Assembly: GCA_002428735.1 (NCBI GenBank)
Contig: DIXO01000057.1
Location: forward strand, 1 to 6,728
Source: Syntrophaceae bacterium UBA6078
GTDB taxonomy: Bacteria; Desulfobacterota; Syntrophia; Syntrophales; UBA2210
Reading direction: 5' to 3'
Length of the DNA stretch: 6,728 nucleotides
Below the pieces are notes generated by a model. The model saw only the letters and a program-made list of their open reading frames with translations, had not been told where the DNA came from and searched no databases. The position numbers and the translations under genes were made by a program. This document shows, piece by piece, positions 1 to 6,318 of the stretch. Positions within the stretch are counted from its first letter, which is position 1. Every line of letters begins with the position of its first letter.

Positions 1-263
1 GGACAGTTCTATTTGCTCTTGACATCTTTCCATCCCGGTTTTTGCTTGGATATTTATTAGAAAGAGAAATAGATGCGGAATGCTACGAAGATGCAAGGAG
101 AAACTAATGTTTTGACGCGAACACGCAGATGGGCTTTTTGATACGGCTTATCCTTCCATATTAATGGAATCTTTTCAATGAAGATGTCGGTAGACCAATG
201 ATGAATTCGCGCTCAGAACAGGGGTTTCTGCACACAAACCGTTCGATCGGTGTCAATCTGCGC
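1..263. other. Stretch without a recognisable gene
   Basis: This A+T-richer stretch lies downstream of the nitronate monooxygenase-like gene. I see no ORF with protein-like content on either strand and no RNA gene. It holds a perfect 6-bp inverted repeat with a 4-base spacer (TTCCAT-ATTA-ATGGAA, 154-169) and a weak GGTTT/AAACC hairpin (223-240). Neither is followed by a T tract, so I cannot call a terminator. A gene could begin off the left edge of the window. Confidence 0.4.
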
Positions 264-1250
264 CTATGAAAACCGTCTGAGATTACTCTTCAGGATGGCC
301 TCTGCGTCCTGCACGATACCATCGAGGAGCTCTTTGCAGGTGAGAACGTTGTGGATCAGACCGATGGACTGTCCCACTGCAACCAGACCTCTCTCCACAT
401 CCCCTTTCTGCCAGATCTCATCCCCTAGGGCGCCGGCAATATGCGGGATGATTTCTTCCAGACCGCCCCCTCGCTCCTCGATCTTCAGAACCTCCCGAAT
501 GGATTCGTTCAGGAGAGCCCGCCCCTGCAGACCGATGGAATTTCCGTACAGGACCGTCTCATTCTCCTGCCGGCGGATCAGTTCTTCATGGACTTTTTCA
601 TGGACCGCGCATTCGCGGGTGTTGATGAAACGGCTCGCCATCATGACCCCCTCGGCGCCCAGACACAGAGCAGCGGCAAGTCCCCGGCCGTCCGCCATCC
701 CTCCCGTGGTTATCACCGGGATGGAGAGCTCTTCCGCCATACGGGGTGTCAGGACGGTGGTGGCGACGTTTTCGTTCAGGGGGTGTCCGCCTTCCTCCAC
801 GCCGGCGGCGAAAACGGCATCATATCCTGCCTTCTCGGCCGACTTCCCGTGCCGTACCGATCCGACCTTATGAAACAGCTTGACTCCGGCGTCCTTCAGT
901 TTCTTGAGATAGAAACCGTTCTGATAGCGGTGCAGGGGGGTTCCGCTGATCTCCACCGCCGCGACCCGCTCGTCGGTGAGGGTGTCGAAGTACATGGCGT
1001 ACCGGTCGTCGGAAACCCCGATGGAGGGGAGCAGGGTCACGTTCACGATGAACGGTTTGTCCGTGAGGCGCCGGGTTTCCTGAATGGCGCCGCGAAATGA
1101 TTCCCTGTCTTCGTACATGGCTGCGGTCAGGTTCCCCAGCCCGCCGGCGTTCGAGATCGCCGCGCACAGGGGCGGATAGGCCAGCCGCATCATGCCGCCG
1201 CACACAATAGGATAATTGATCCCCATCATCTCGGTCAGTCGTGTATTCAT
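264..1250 (-). CDS. Nitronate monooxygenase-like FMN-dependent TIM-barrel enzyme
   Basis: The product is a 328-residue soluble flavoprotein of the nitronate monooxygenase / 2-nitropropane dioxygenase family, which also includes FabK-type enoyl reductases and NADH:quinone reductases. Visible family marks, in order: the N-terminal strand and loop YPIVCGGM (13-20) with SNAGGLGNL (33-41); GVEEGGH (150-156), whose His156 sits where the catalytic His of NMOs is found; TTGGMADGRG (181-190) and GAEGVMMASRF (198-208), which form the FMN phosphate-binding region. Length is normal for the family. I chose the ATG at 1250 because MNTRLTEMMGINYPIV is how family members begin and a GGGGG Shine-Dalgarno-like run lies 6 nt upstream. 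A GTG at 1307, also with an AAGG box, would add 19 residues. The gene follows the crotonase gene after a 190-nt gap and may share its transcript. The substrate is not predictable; oxidation of nitronates or a quinone/enoyl reductase role are both possible. Confidence 0.88.
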   Translation of the reverse strand: MNTRLTEMMGINYPIVCGGMMRLAYPPLCAAISNAGGLGNLTAAMYEDRESFRGAIQETRRLTDKPFIVNVTLLPSIGVSDDRYAMYFDTLTDERVAAVEISGTPLHRYQNGFYLKKLKDAGVKLFHKVGSVRHGKSAEKAGYDAVFAAGVEEGGHPLNENVATTVLTPRMAEELSIPVITTGGMADGRGLAAALCLGAEGVMMASRFINTRECAVHEKVHEELIRRQENETVLYGNSIGLQGRALLNESIREVLKIEERGGGLEEIIPHIAGALGDEIWQKGDVERGLVAVGQSIGLIHNVLTCKELLDGIVQDAEAILKSNLRRFS

Positions 1251-1440
1251 TGTCCGCCCCCTTTTTTCTGTGAGAGCTGCCTTTTGTTCGAATATTCCAT
1301 TGTGCACTTCAGACCTTTCAAAAATGTTTGATGGTGTCGAGAGTACCGTGGCTGAAGGTGATACCTTGCTCTTTTCTCACGTTCACCATGCGATAAAGTC
1401 TTCCATGGGGTACTATTTCTCTGGGGCATGGGGGATCGTA

Positions 1441-2298
1441 TTATCCATCCTGATAGGGTGGGTCTTCCCACCATGGATAAAATGCAGGCATGTCCCGGCT
1501 TGGTTTCATCGCAAACTCCGGAGGCCGTTTCTCCATAAAGGACGCAACTCCTTCCTTGGCGTCATGGGAGGTAAGCATATATCCGAATGCCTTTGATTCG
1601 ATTATGTGGGCATGCATGGGGTGGCGCTCTCCCAACATTTTCCAGAGCATCTGCCGCGACAATGCTGTGGAAACAGCGGATGTATTGTCCGCAATCTCGC
1701 GAGCGATCCTGGTGACCGTAGGAATCAGTTCTTCCGGAGTGGTCACGTGACTGAACAGGCCCATCTCCAACCCATCACGAGCGCTGAAAAGGCGGCCGGT
1801 AAGGATCAACTCTGCCGCACGGCTGATGCCGACGATCCGGGGTAGAAAGTAGGTGCAACACCCTTCCGGGACAACCCCCCGCCGGTCAAATACAAATCCT
1901 ATTTTTGCAGCAGATTCAGAGGCAATGCGAATGTCCATGGCCATGGTCATGGTGATTCCCACACCGACGGCGTTGCCGTTTATCGCCGCGATAAGGGGTT
2001 TTTTCATATTAAACATTCTCAGGGTGATTTGACCGGCGGAATCTCTGTGGGGTTTCTTTGTCTCAGAATTATCGGAAGTGGTGAACCCTCCGGCGGCCAG
2101 CTCCGCTCCCGCGCAGTACGCCCGTCCAGCCCCGGTAAACATCACCACCCGGACACTGTCATCGCGATCAGCCTCATCAAGTGCATGGAGCACTTCTTTC
2201 ATCATGACGCGTGTCCAGGCATTGAGACGTTCCGGCCGATTAAGCGTAATCGTGGCGATGCGGTCAGCAACTGTATAGATGATCTGTTCGTACCCCAT
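1441..2298 (-). CDS. Crotonase-fold enoyl-CoA hydratase/isomerase family protein
   Basis: The product is a 285-residue cytoplasmic acyl-CoA enzyme with the crotonase fold. The first oxyanion-hole segment is AYCAGAEL (60-67) and the second is NGNAVGVG (107-114), followed by the conserved MDIRIAS (121-127). The two glutamates used by classical enoyl-CoA hydratases (Glu144 and Glu164 of the rat enzyme) align, by my hand alignment, with Thr116 and Phe137. Instead Glu145 lies in VVPEGCCTYFLPR, which resembles the PEG motif holding the catalytic Glu of peroxisomal-type delta3,delta2-enoyl-CoA isomerases. The enzyme may therefore be an isomerase or another crotonase variant rather than a true hydratase. 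The C-terminal tail (256-285) is Pro- and aromatic-rich. The start at 2298 is well supported by AGGAG 7 nt upstream, and a promoter lies just before it. A role in fatty or aromatic acyl-CoA breakdown is inference. Confidence 0.88.
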   Translation of the reverse strand: MGYEQIIYTVADRIATITLNRPERLNAWTRVMMKEVLHALDEADRDDSVRVVMFTGAGRAYCAGAELAAGGFTTSDNSETKKPHRDSAGQITLRMFNMKKPLIAAINGNAVGVGITMTMAMDIRIASESAAKIGFVFDRRGVVPEGCCTYFLPRIVGISRAAELILTGRLFSARDGLEMGLFSHVTTPEELIPTVTRIAREIADNTSAVSTALSRQMLWKMLGERHPMHAHIIESKAFGYMLTSHDAKEGVASFMEKRPPEFAMKPSRDMPAFYPWWEDPPYQDG

Positions 2299-2331
2299 GG
2301 CGGTTCTCCTCGGGAAAAATATTTACGCAGA

Positions 2332-2360
2332 ATCGTATCAGGTTGCCCTTCCAATCGCAA
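2332..2360 (-). promoter_or_regulatory. Predicted sigma70 promoter of the crotonase gene
   Basis: On the minus strand a -35 box TTGCGA (2355-2360) is followed, after 17 bases, by TACGAT (2332-2337). The -10 is preceded by TGA, giving an extended -10 (TGnTACGAT). Transcription would start near 2325, leaving a short leader that contains the AGGAG ribosome site at about 2306-2310. Each box matches consensus at 4 of 6 positions. Confidence 0.5.
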
Positions 2361-2568
2361 TCCTCTGAAATCAAGGCAGAAGCGCCAGCCATTGATGCGG
2401 TTATTTGAACAGTTTCGGCCGCTCCGAGGTACGTTCTGCTGAGCTATTCTCGGGTAACAAGGACATAAATCAATGGGGCGAGTTGGGATGCGGAATGATA
2501 TCAATTACCATCCATTCGCCGAAACAATCTATACCACAACTGCTGGGCGGAGATGTGATGCTTACAAT

Positions 2569-2593
2569 GTCTCCGTAAAGCTATACCGGAAAC
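2569..2593 (-). terminator. Hairpin 3' of the PilZ gene, possible weak terminator
   Basis: Twelve bases after the PilZ stop codon the minus strand can form GTTTCCG/CGGAGAC (7 pairs, one G-T) around an 11-base loop. No T tract follows on the minus strand, so intrinsic termination is doubtful. On the plus strand a T run follows after about 7 bases, but no plus-strand gene needs it. The remaining intergenic DNA from 2361 to 2568 holds nothing else I can recognise. Confidence 0.25.
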
Positions 2594-2604
2594 GGTGAAA
2601 TTTT

Positions 2605-3165
2605 TTACTTCTTGTCCATATGTGCAATGAAGGCCATCATGAGTTCCTGTTGCTTGTCCGTCAGATTGTTGAACTTGACGCCTATTCCCTGATTGTCGCA
2701 CCGAACGACCTGACCGGAGAGATCGAATGATTTGTCAAAATTGGGAACCGAAAAGGAGAGAGCAACCTGCTGACCCATCGCAAGGGGCTGCTCAGTCTTG
2801 ATGAAAGCGCCACCGATACTGATATCGCTGATCACTTCTTGGGCGGAATGCCCCTCCGTTGAAAAATCAACACGAATAACGCAGGGTTTTCTTGAACCCT
2901 GGCGCGTATCAATGTCGACAATATTTCCTTTTTCTTCATCCCAGAGGGTATTCCCCTTCATCATCTCTTCCATCTGATCCATAACCTGTAACTGCTGCGG
3001 CGCCGGCATATCAAGGAGCACCTTGAAGATATGGTGTGCCACATCTTCCCCCAACAGGTGTCTGAGGAGTAACAACTGCTGTTCTTCGGCAATAGAATTA
3101 ACAAGTTCATAGAGTCTTGAAATTATACGCGCCTTGCGAAGATATTCCTCTGGTGATTTCATCAT
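2605..3165 (-). CDS. PilZ-domain protein with helical N-terminal region (predicted c-di-GMP receptor)
   Basis: The product is a 186-residue cytoplasmic protein. Residues 1 to about 75 are predicted helical and rich in Leu, Glu and Met (SRLYELVNSIAEEQQLLLL, then MDQMEEMMKG); I do not recognise a named domain there. Residues about 82-184 form a PilZ domain. The cyclic di-GMP signature is complete: RxxxR as RQGSR (88-92) and DxSxxG as DISIGG (114-119), 22 residues apart. The stretch GGAFIKTEQPLAMGQQVALSF resembles the TIGR02266 PilZ group common in delta-proteobacterial lineages. In established cases PilZ proteins pass c-di-GMP levels to motility, polysaccharide or transcription machinery; which target applies here is unknown, and no motility or polysaccharide gene is nearby. 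The gene is probably monocistronic, with its own promoter. ATG at 3165 (AAAGGG 5 nt upstream) and ATG at 3162 are both possible starts. Confidence 0.88.
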   Translation of the reverse strand: MMKSPEEYLRKARIISRLYELVNSIAEEQQLLLLRHLLGEDVAHHIFKVLLDMPAPQQLQVMDQMEEMMKGNTLWDEEKGNIVDIDTRQGSRKPCVIRVDFSTEGHSAQEVISDISIGGAFIKTEQPLAMGQQVALSFSVPNFDKSFDLSGQVVRCDNQGIGVKFNNLTDKQQELMMAFIAHMDKK

Positions 3166-3236
3166 TCAATCCCTTTCACGCGGGGTGCCTGCCTGTGGAT
3201 GAAGGTTGCAGATGCTTTCTTTTGTAGATTCCCCGC

Positions 3237-3265
3237 AGACTAGGACAAAAAAAGAGTAAAGTCAA
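3237..3265 (-). promoter_or_regulatory. Predicted sigma70 promoter of the PilZ gene
   Basis: The minus strand reads TTGACT (3260-3265), 17 bases rich in T, then TAGTCT (3237-3242). The -35 is nearly perfect and the -10 keeps only the TA...T frame. The predicted start near 3230 gives a leader of about 65 nt before the ATG at 3165. Confidence 0.5.
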
Positions 3266-3271
3266 CGGGGA

Positions 3272-3288
3272 AAGAGATATTCTCTCTT
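3272..3288. repeat. Inverted repeat upstream of the PilZ promoter
   Basis: AAGAGA and TCTCTT form a perfect 6-bp stem around a 5-base loop, ending 7 bases upstream of the PilZ -35 box and about 70 bases after the metallophosphoesterase stop. It could be an operator or part of a weak terminator of the upstream gene. No T run follows directly, so I leave its role open. Confidence 0.3.
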
Positions 3289-3358
3289 CTCCTTCGGTAA
3301 CATTTTATTGTGAGGCAACTGGGATGTCGGTGTTAAAGACTATGGTGAAACACGAGTG

Positions 3359-4513
3359 TTACCTGCCGTTGATCAAATCAATAATGGTTATCTCGGGGGA
3401 AGCCATGAGGCGCATGGGCGGCCCCCAGGTTCCCGACCCTCTGCTCACGTAAAGCGTCGCTCCATTTGAAAGATCATATCTGCCGCTGTTATAGGGGAAA
3501 ACCAGACGGGTTATGAGGGTAAAGGGAAATATCTGCCCCTTGTGGGTATGCCCCGAGAGCTGGAGGTCGAAAGGGGCGGGAGACGGGACCGGCTGATGTT
3601 TGAGGAGGAGGGTAAACCGGCCGCCGGTCTGTCCTTCCATCAGCTCGTTTTCGGGCCTTCCTGCGCGGGCCCGGTAGATCCGGGCCGTGGGATCGTCGAC
3701 TCCCGCCACCGTCAGGAACCCTGCCACATCCGCGGTCTCGCCTCTCAAAACCGTAAACCCCGACCTCTGCGTAAAGGAGATGGACTGGTCAAGACCGGCG
3801 TAGAATTCATGATTCCCCGTCACGGCGAACTTCCCGTACGCGGGTTGTATCTCCCGCAAGAGATCGGCCAGGACGGACAGGTTGTTTGTCTCTCCGTCCA
3901 CCAGGTCGCCCGTGGAAACAAGCATGTCGGGGGCGGCCGCTCTGATTTCCCGGAGAACTCGTTCCAGTCTCTTTTCCCGGACGATGAGGCCCAGATGCAG
4001 ATCGGATATCTGAACGATACGGAACCTTCCCACCTCCCGGGGAATCTTTGCGGTTTGTATGGTAATCGTCTCGGTGTGAATCTGCAGGGCTTCAAAAGAA
4101 CCGTACAGCGCGAGGGCGGCAGCCAGAGAGATCAGCGTAATAAAAGGGAATCGGGCGTGTGGTATGGCGGAGGAGGGATCGAATGAAAAGATATACGCCC
4201 CCACATGCGCGAGAAGACGGCAGCAGTCGAAGAGCAGAGAGAGGCAGAAAAGCATGAAGGCAAATCCCATCCAGACGTATCCCGTCCAGGCAAAGAAATG
4301 GGCGAGCGGCTGCAGGCCGTATCGTTCGGCCGCATGAACGATGATGGGCGCCGCGACCATGATGCTCATGAAGAGTGCGAGAAGAACGCTGCTCCGTGTT
4401 CCCAGCGCGAGCGACGCCCGGGCCCCCAGAAAGAGATACAGGTGAATCCCGCCGTAGATGAGAAAAAAAACAAGGAGAAAGATGCTCTTCACCGCCTTTT
4501 CGTTTTCGATCAT
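3359..4513 (-). CDS. Membrane-anchored calcineurin-like metallophosphoesterase (YkuE/YaeI type)
   Basis: The product is 384 residues: hydrophobic segments at about 10-30, 41-61, 72-102 and 123-141, then a catalytic domain from about 160 to the C-terminus. All motifs of the di-metal calcineurin-like fold are present: DLH (171-173), GDLVD (202-206), GNHE (233-236), KHQP with His306, and GHTHKGQ (321-327). The C-terminal SRGSGTWGPPMRL block is typical of the YkuE/YaeI group, which hydrolyses phosphodiester or pyrophosphate bonds at the membrane face. Chlamydial LpxG (lipid A pathway) is, as I recall, a membrane-anchored relative, so a phospholipid or UDP-diacylglucosamine substrate is conceivable but unproven. 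I prefer ATG 4513 because it puts the first helix near the N-terminus. A GTG at 4606 would add 31 polar residues, and neither start has a strong ribosome site. The gene is the last backbone gene before the IS. Confidence 0.88.
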   Translation of the reverse strand: MIENEKAVKSIFLLVFFLIYGGIHLYLFLGARASLALGTRSSVLLALFMSIMVAAPIIVHAAERYGLQPLAHFFAWTGYVWMGFAFMLFCLSLLFDCCRLLAHVGAYIFSFDPSSAIPHARFPFITLISLAAALALYGSFEALQIHTETITIQTAKIPREVGRFRIVQISDLHLGLIVREKRLERVLREIRAAAPDMLVSTGDLVDGETNNLSVLADLLREIQPAYGKFAVTGNHEFYAGLDQSISFTQRSGFTVLRGETADVAGFLTVAGVDDPTARIYRARAGRPENELMEGQTGGRFTLLLKHQPVPSPAPFDLQLSGHTHKGQIFPFTLITRLVFPYNSGRYDLSNGATLYVSRGSGTWGPPMRLMASPEITIIDLINGR

Positions 4514-4526
4514 GCCGTCGTCTTTA

Positions 4527-4721
4527 TCAGATTCGTTTTGTAGTATGCAAGCAGTGCCGTAGCCGTTTTCCCCGTACAATGCCGCTAGGACGCTTATGGA
4601 ACTCACGTTTCACAACTTTTACGTGCTCCCGACACAGCCCATTTTTTCTCTTGACAACGGGCAGTAGCTCATGAAAAAAACATAACCCAAAATCATTAAG
4701 AAAGACGAAATTCATACTATT
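4527..4721 (-). pseudogene. Possible remnant beside the IS, in frame with the interrupted DpnI-like gene
   Basis: If the IS and one copy of the flanking TA are removed, the truncated gene at 6319-6411 continues in frame through this stretch to a TGA at 4527-4529, giving about 95 residues in total. The translation (NSMNFVFLNDFGLCFF at its start) does not look like the middle of a DpnI-type enzyme, and no second CxxC or PD-(D/E)xK motif is visible. In-frame continuation has a one-in-three chance. The stretch next to the IS (about 4660-4720) is A+T-rich like the cassette DNA. It may be a remnant or simply non-coding. Confidence 0.2.
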
Positions 4722-4723
4722 TA

Positions 4724-4738
4724 GTCTGTCCTGAAAAA
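4724..4738 (+). repeat. Outer terminal inverted repeat, tnp 3' end
   Basis: GTCTGTCCTGAAAAA pairs inverted with 6304-6318 at 12 of 15 positions; if the adjoining TTA/TAA flanks are counted the match is longer. It is followed by a CCTG-AAAAA-CAGG hairpin and a T run on the plus strand (4730-4747), which could stop outside transcription entering the element. Confidence 0.6.
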
Positions 4739-4768
4739 CAGGGTTTTTACAAGTTTTGTTGTAGCATC

Positions 4769-4792
4769 GCTCTTTGGCAACTGAAGAAAGTT
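4769..4792 (+). repeat. Subterminal inverted repeat, tnp 3' side
   Basis: The 24-bp repeat reads GCTCTTT, then GGC, then AACTGAAGAAAGTT, and matches 6248-6271 inverted at 21 of 24 positions; only the central GGC/AAA triplet differs. Better conservation than the outer ends suggests a transposase-binding site. Confidence 0.75.
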
Positions 4793-4824
4793 AAGGAAGC
4801 ACGGGTTATCGCTGTGGGATTTTC

Positions 4825-6198
4825 CTATGCGGCCCGTTTCATTCTCCTTGCGGCCTGTCTTTCTTCCCTTTTCCTGTGGAGATGAACAATCTTTTTCGTG
4901 TTCCATGCCACGGTGGCCCAGACGACATTGACGGTATCACCCACGGCTCCCTTGTATCGGCATCGATCCATCCGATAGTCACACTTGAGATGGCCGATAA
5001 CCGGTTCGATCGCCGCTCGCCTCTTCAAGGCTGTCCGAAACCATGATTCCTTGCTGTTCGGATGTGGCGTCTTCCCCTTCTTGGGAATGGCCATCCTCTT
5101 TACACCCCATCTCCTGCGGCAGTTCTCCTGCTTTTTGAGAGATTGGTCGAAACCTCGATCCCCGGTGACTTCCCGGGGTGATTTTCCAAGGGTCTTCTTG
5201 ATTCCGGTGATGACCGGACCCAGTGTCTTTACATCTGCCTCGTTGTGCTGATACTCCACGTGGGAAAGAATCAACCCATCGTCATTCCTGGAGAGGGCAA
5301 CGATAGCGCCAAACTCACAGTCGGGGTGACTCTTGCCCTTCTTGATGACGGCAACTCCGGGTTCATGGAGAGAATAGATCCGATGTTTGGGAGACGTACC
5401 GGCAAGAACCTCTGTTGTTTGTTCAACAATCTTTCTGCCGATAGAAACCAGGCGATTCAGTTCACGACCCGCTTTGGTAAAGCCCCGGCTGTAGAGACTG
5501 TTCGCTACTCTGCCGGCTTGCTCTACCACATGACAAGTCATCCCTTTGAGCTTCTTGATCGCCTCTTTCCTGCCTTCAGGTTTTTTACGGTAGAGCTTCT
5601 TGATCCTGAGAAGATGCTTCTTGCCGACTCTACTATAGGTGCGAAAGGGTTTACGGAGGGTTACCTCCTCGCGAACCCTCTTGATCTGCCCTGCGATCTT
5701 CTCTCGAATCCGATGCAGAAGATCGGCGTCGGTCGGATAGGCGATGTTCTTGGTCTGCGCGGTGGTATCGACGGACACCCGCCTGGTCTTCGCCAGACCC
5801 ATATCAGACCAGGTCTTGAACAACAAAGCTTCTATCCGTTTCATCCCATCGGTCCCGATCCGATTCCGAAACTTAACCAGGGAAGAGGCTTCCAGGATCT
5901 GGCCTGTCTGGAAAGAGTTGAATCCACAGAAACATTGCCAGTAGGCATTTTCATGGAGCATCTCCACGGCCCTCTCGTCGGAGCAGTCATATCGATGTTT
6001 CAGAATATGAATACCGACCATCAGACGAACAGGCTTCCCCCGGCGACCCGTGGGACTGTAGTACATTGACAGGGCATCGTGGAGGCCATCCCAGTCAATC
6101 AGGCGGGCGGCGCGGAGCAATTCATGCTCCGGATCGAGAACATCCGAAAACAGGGTTTCAAACATACGAAGGTGCCTTTCTGGTATATGTGCTTTCAT
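4825..6198 (-). CDS. DDE transposase, IS5/IS4 superfamily
   Basis: The product is a 457-residue transposase that would cut and join the ends of the surrounding IS. Residues about 15-115 match the N-terminal transposase domain DUF772 (GKPVRLMVGIHILKHRY, then ENAYWQCFCG). The RNase H-like catalytic core supplies the acidic triad: Asp144 in VSVDTTAQTKNIAYPTDADL, Asp347 in VTGDRGFD, and Glu398 in RRAAIEPVIGHLK. The basic insert between the first two Asp residues (about 160-260) is long, and the C-terminus is very basic. No frameshift or early stop is present, so the gene looks functional. ATG 6198 has no ribosome site and lies only about 8 nt after the predicted -10, so the message could be leaderless. 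ATG 6165 (Met12) has AAAGG upstream and is an alternative start. I cannot assign a named IS group without a database. Confidence 0.92.
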   Translation of the reverse strand: MKAHIPERHLRMFETLFSDVLDPEHELLRAARLIDWDGLHDALSMYYSPTGRRGKPVRLMVGIHILKHRYDCSDERAVEMLHENAYWQCFCGFNSFQTGQILEASSLVKFRNRIGTDGMKRIEALLFKTWSDMGLAKTRRVSVDTTAQTKNIAYPTDADLLHRIREKIAGQIKRVREEVTLRKPFRTYSRVGKKHLLRIKKLYRKKPEGRKEAIKKLKGMTCHVVEQAGRVANSLYSRGFTKAGRELNRLVSIGRKIVEQTTEVLAGTSPKHRIYSLHEPGVAVIKKGKSHPDCEFGAIVALSRNDDGLILSHVEYQHNEADVKTLGPVITGIKKTLGKSPREVTGDRGFDQSLKKQENCRRRWGVKRMAIPKKGKTPHPNSKESWFRTALKRRAAIEPVIGHLKCDYRMDRCRYKGAVGDTVNVVWATVAWNTKKIVHLHRKREERQAARRMKRAA

Positions 6199-6206
6199 AT
6201 CAATAG

Positions 6207-6235
6207 CTTATAGCACACTGCAGAGGCAAAAACAA
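6207..6235 (-). promoter_or_regulatory. Predicted transposase promoter inside the IS
   Basis: On the minus strand TTGTTT (6230-6235) is separated by 17 bases from TATAAG (6207-6212). TGC precedes the -10, giving an extended -10 (TGnTATAAG). Start of transcription would fall at about 6199-6201, on top of the first ATG. Confidence 0.45.
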
Positions 6236-6247
6236 CCATAAACTCAC

Positions 6248-6271
6248 AACTTTCTTCAGTTTTTAAAGAGC
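6248..6271 (-). repeat. Subterminal inverted repeat, tnp 5' side
   Basis: Inverted partner of 4769-4792, 21 of 24 positions identical. It ends 47 bp inside the outer end at 6318 and lies just upstream of the transposase promoter, so transposase bound here could also repress its own gene (inference). Confidence 0.75.
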
Positions 6272-6303
6272 AGTATCAATATTTACACGGCCTACAAATC
6301 GCA

Positions 6304-6318
6304 TTTTTCAGGGCGAAC
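6304..6318 (-). repeat. Outer terminal inverted repeat, tnp 5' end
   Basis: Read on the minus strand this is GTTCGCCCTGAAAAA, the partner of 4724-4738 (12 of 15). It abuts the interrupted DpnI-like reading frame, which runs on into the IS for eight codons to a TAG at 6292-6294. Confidence 0.6.

Larger units (their letters stand above)
4724..6318 (-). mobile_element. IS5/IS4-superfamily insertion sequence, apparently complete
   Basis: This element of about 1.6 kb holds one transposase gene. I set the ends by inverted repeats that the sequence shows: GTCTGTCCTGAAAAA at the left matches, inverted, GTTCGCCCTGAAAAA at the right (12 of 15; all three differences are transitions). A second, better conserved 24-bp inverted pair lies 45 and 47 bp inside. 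The symmetry supports these boundaries. The element is flanked by TA on both sides (4722-4723 and 6319-6320), a possible 2-bp target duplication that is too short to prove. It separates backbone DNA on its left from an integron-like region on its right and cuts a DpnI-like gene. If the inner repeats were the true ends, the element would be 4769-6271. Confidence 0.7.

Noticed and set aside
19..24. A perfect TTGACA on the plus strand
   Set aside because: No acceptable -10 occurs 16-18 bases downstream and no plus-strand gene follows.
96..113. AAGGAG followed by ATG on the plus strand
   Set aside because: The frame is ATG TTT TGA, and the neighbouring frame from 73 gives only 22 codons of no recognisable character.
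250..1100. Long plus-strand open frames opposite the nitronate monooxygenase-like gene
   Set aside because: They are antisense shadows of a gene with clear family motifs; their translations are rich in Pro, Arg and Ser and show no domain.
3349..3360. AACACGAGTGTT palindrome at the metallophosphoesterase stop codon
   Set aside because: The central spacer is only 2 bases and no T run follows, so it is not a credible terminator.
3542..4186. Plus-strand open frame opposite the metallophosphoesterase
   Set aside because: Antisense shadow; the minus-strand frame holds all catalytic motifs.
4514..4606. N-terminal extension of the metallophosphoesterase from a GTG at 4606
   Set aside because: It adds 31 mostly polar residues before the first membrane helix, and no ribosome site precedes the GTG.
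5245..6069. A 274-codon plus-strand open frame inside the IS
   Set aside because: It lies antisense to the transposase, has no motif or ribosome site, and is best explained by the codon bias of the real gene.
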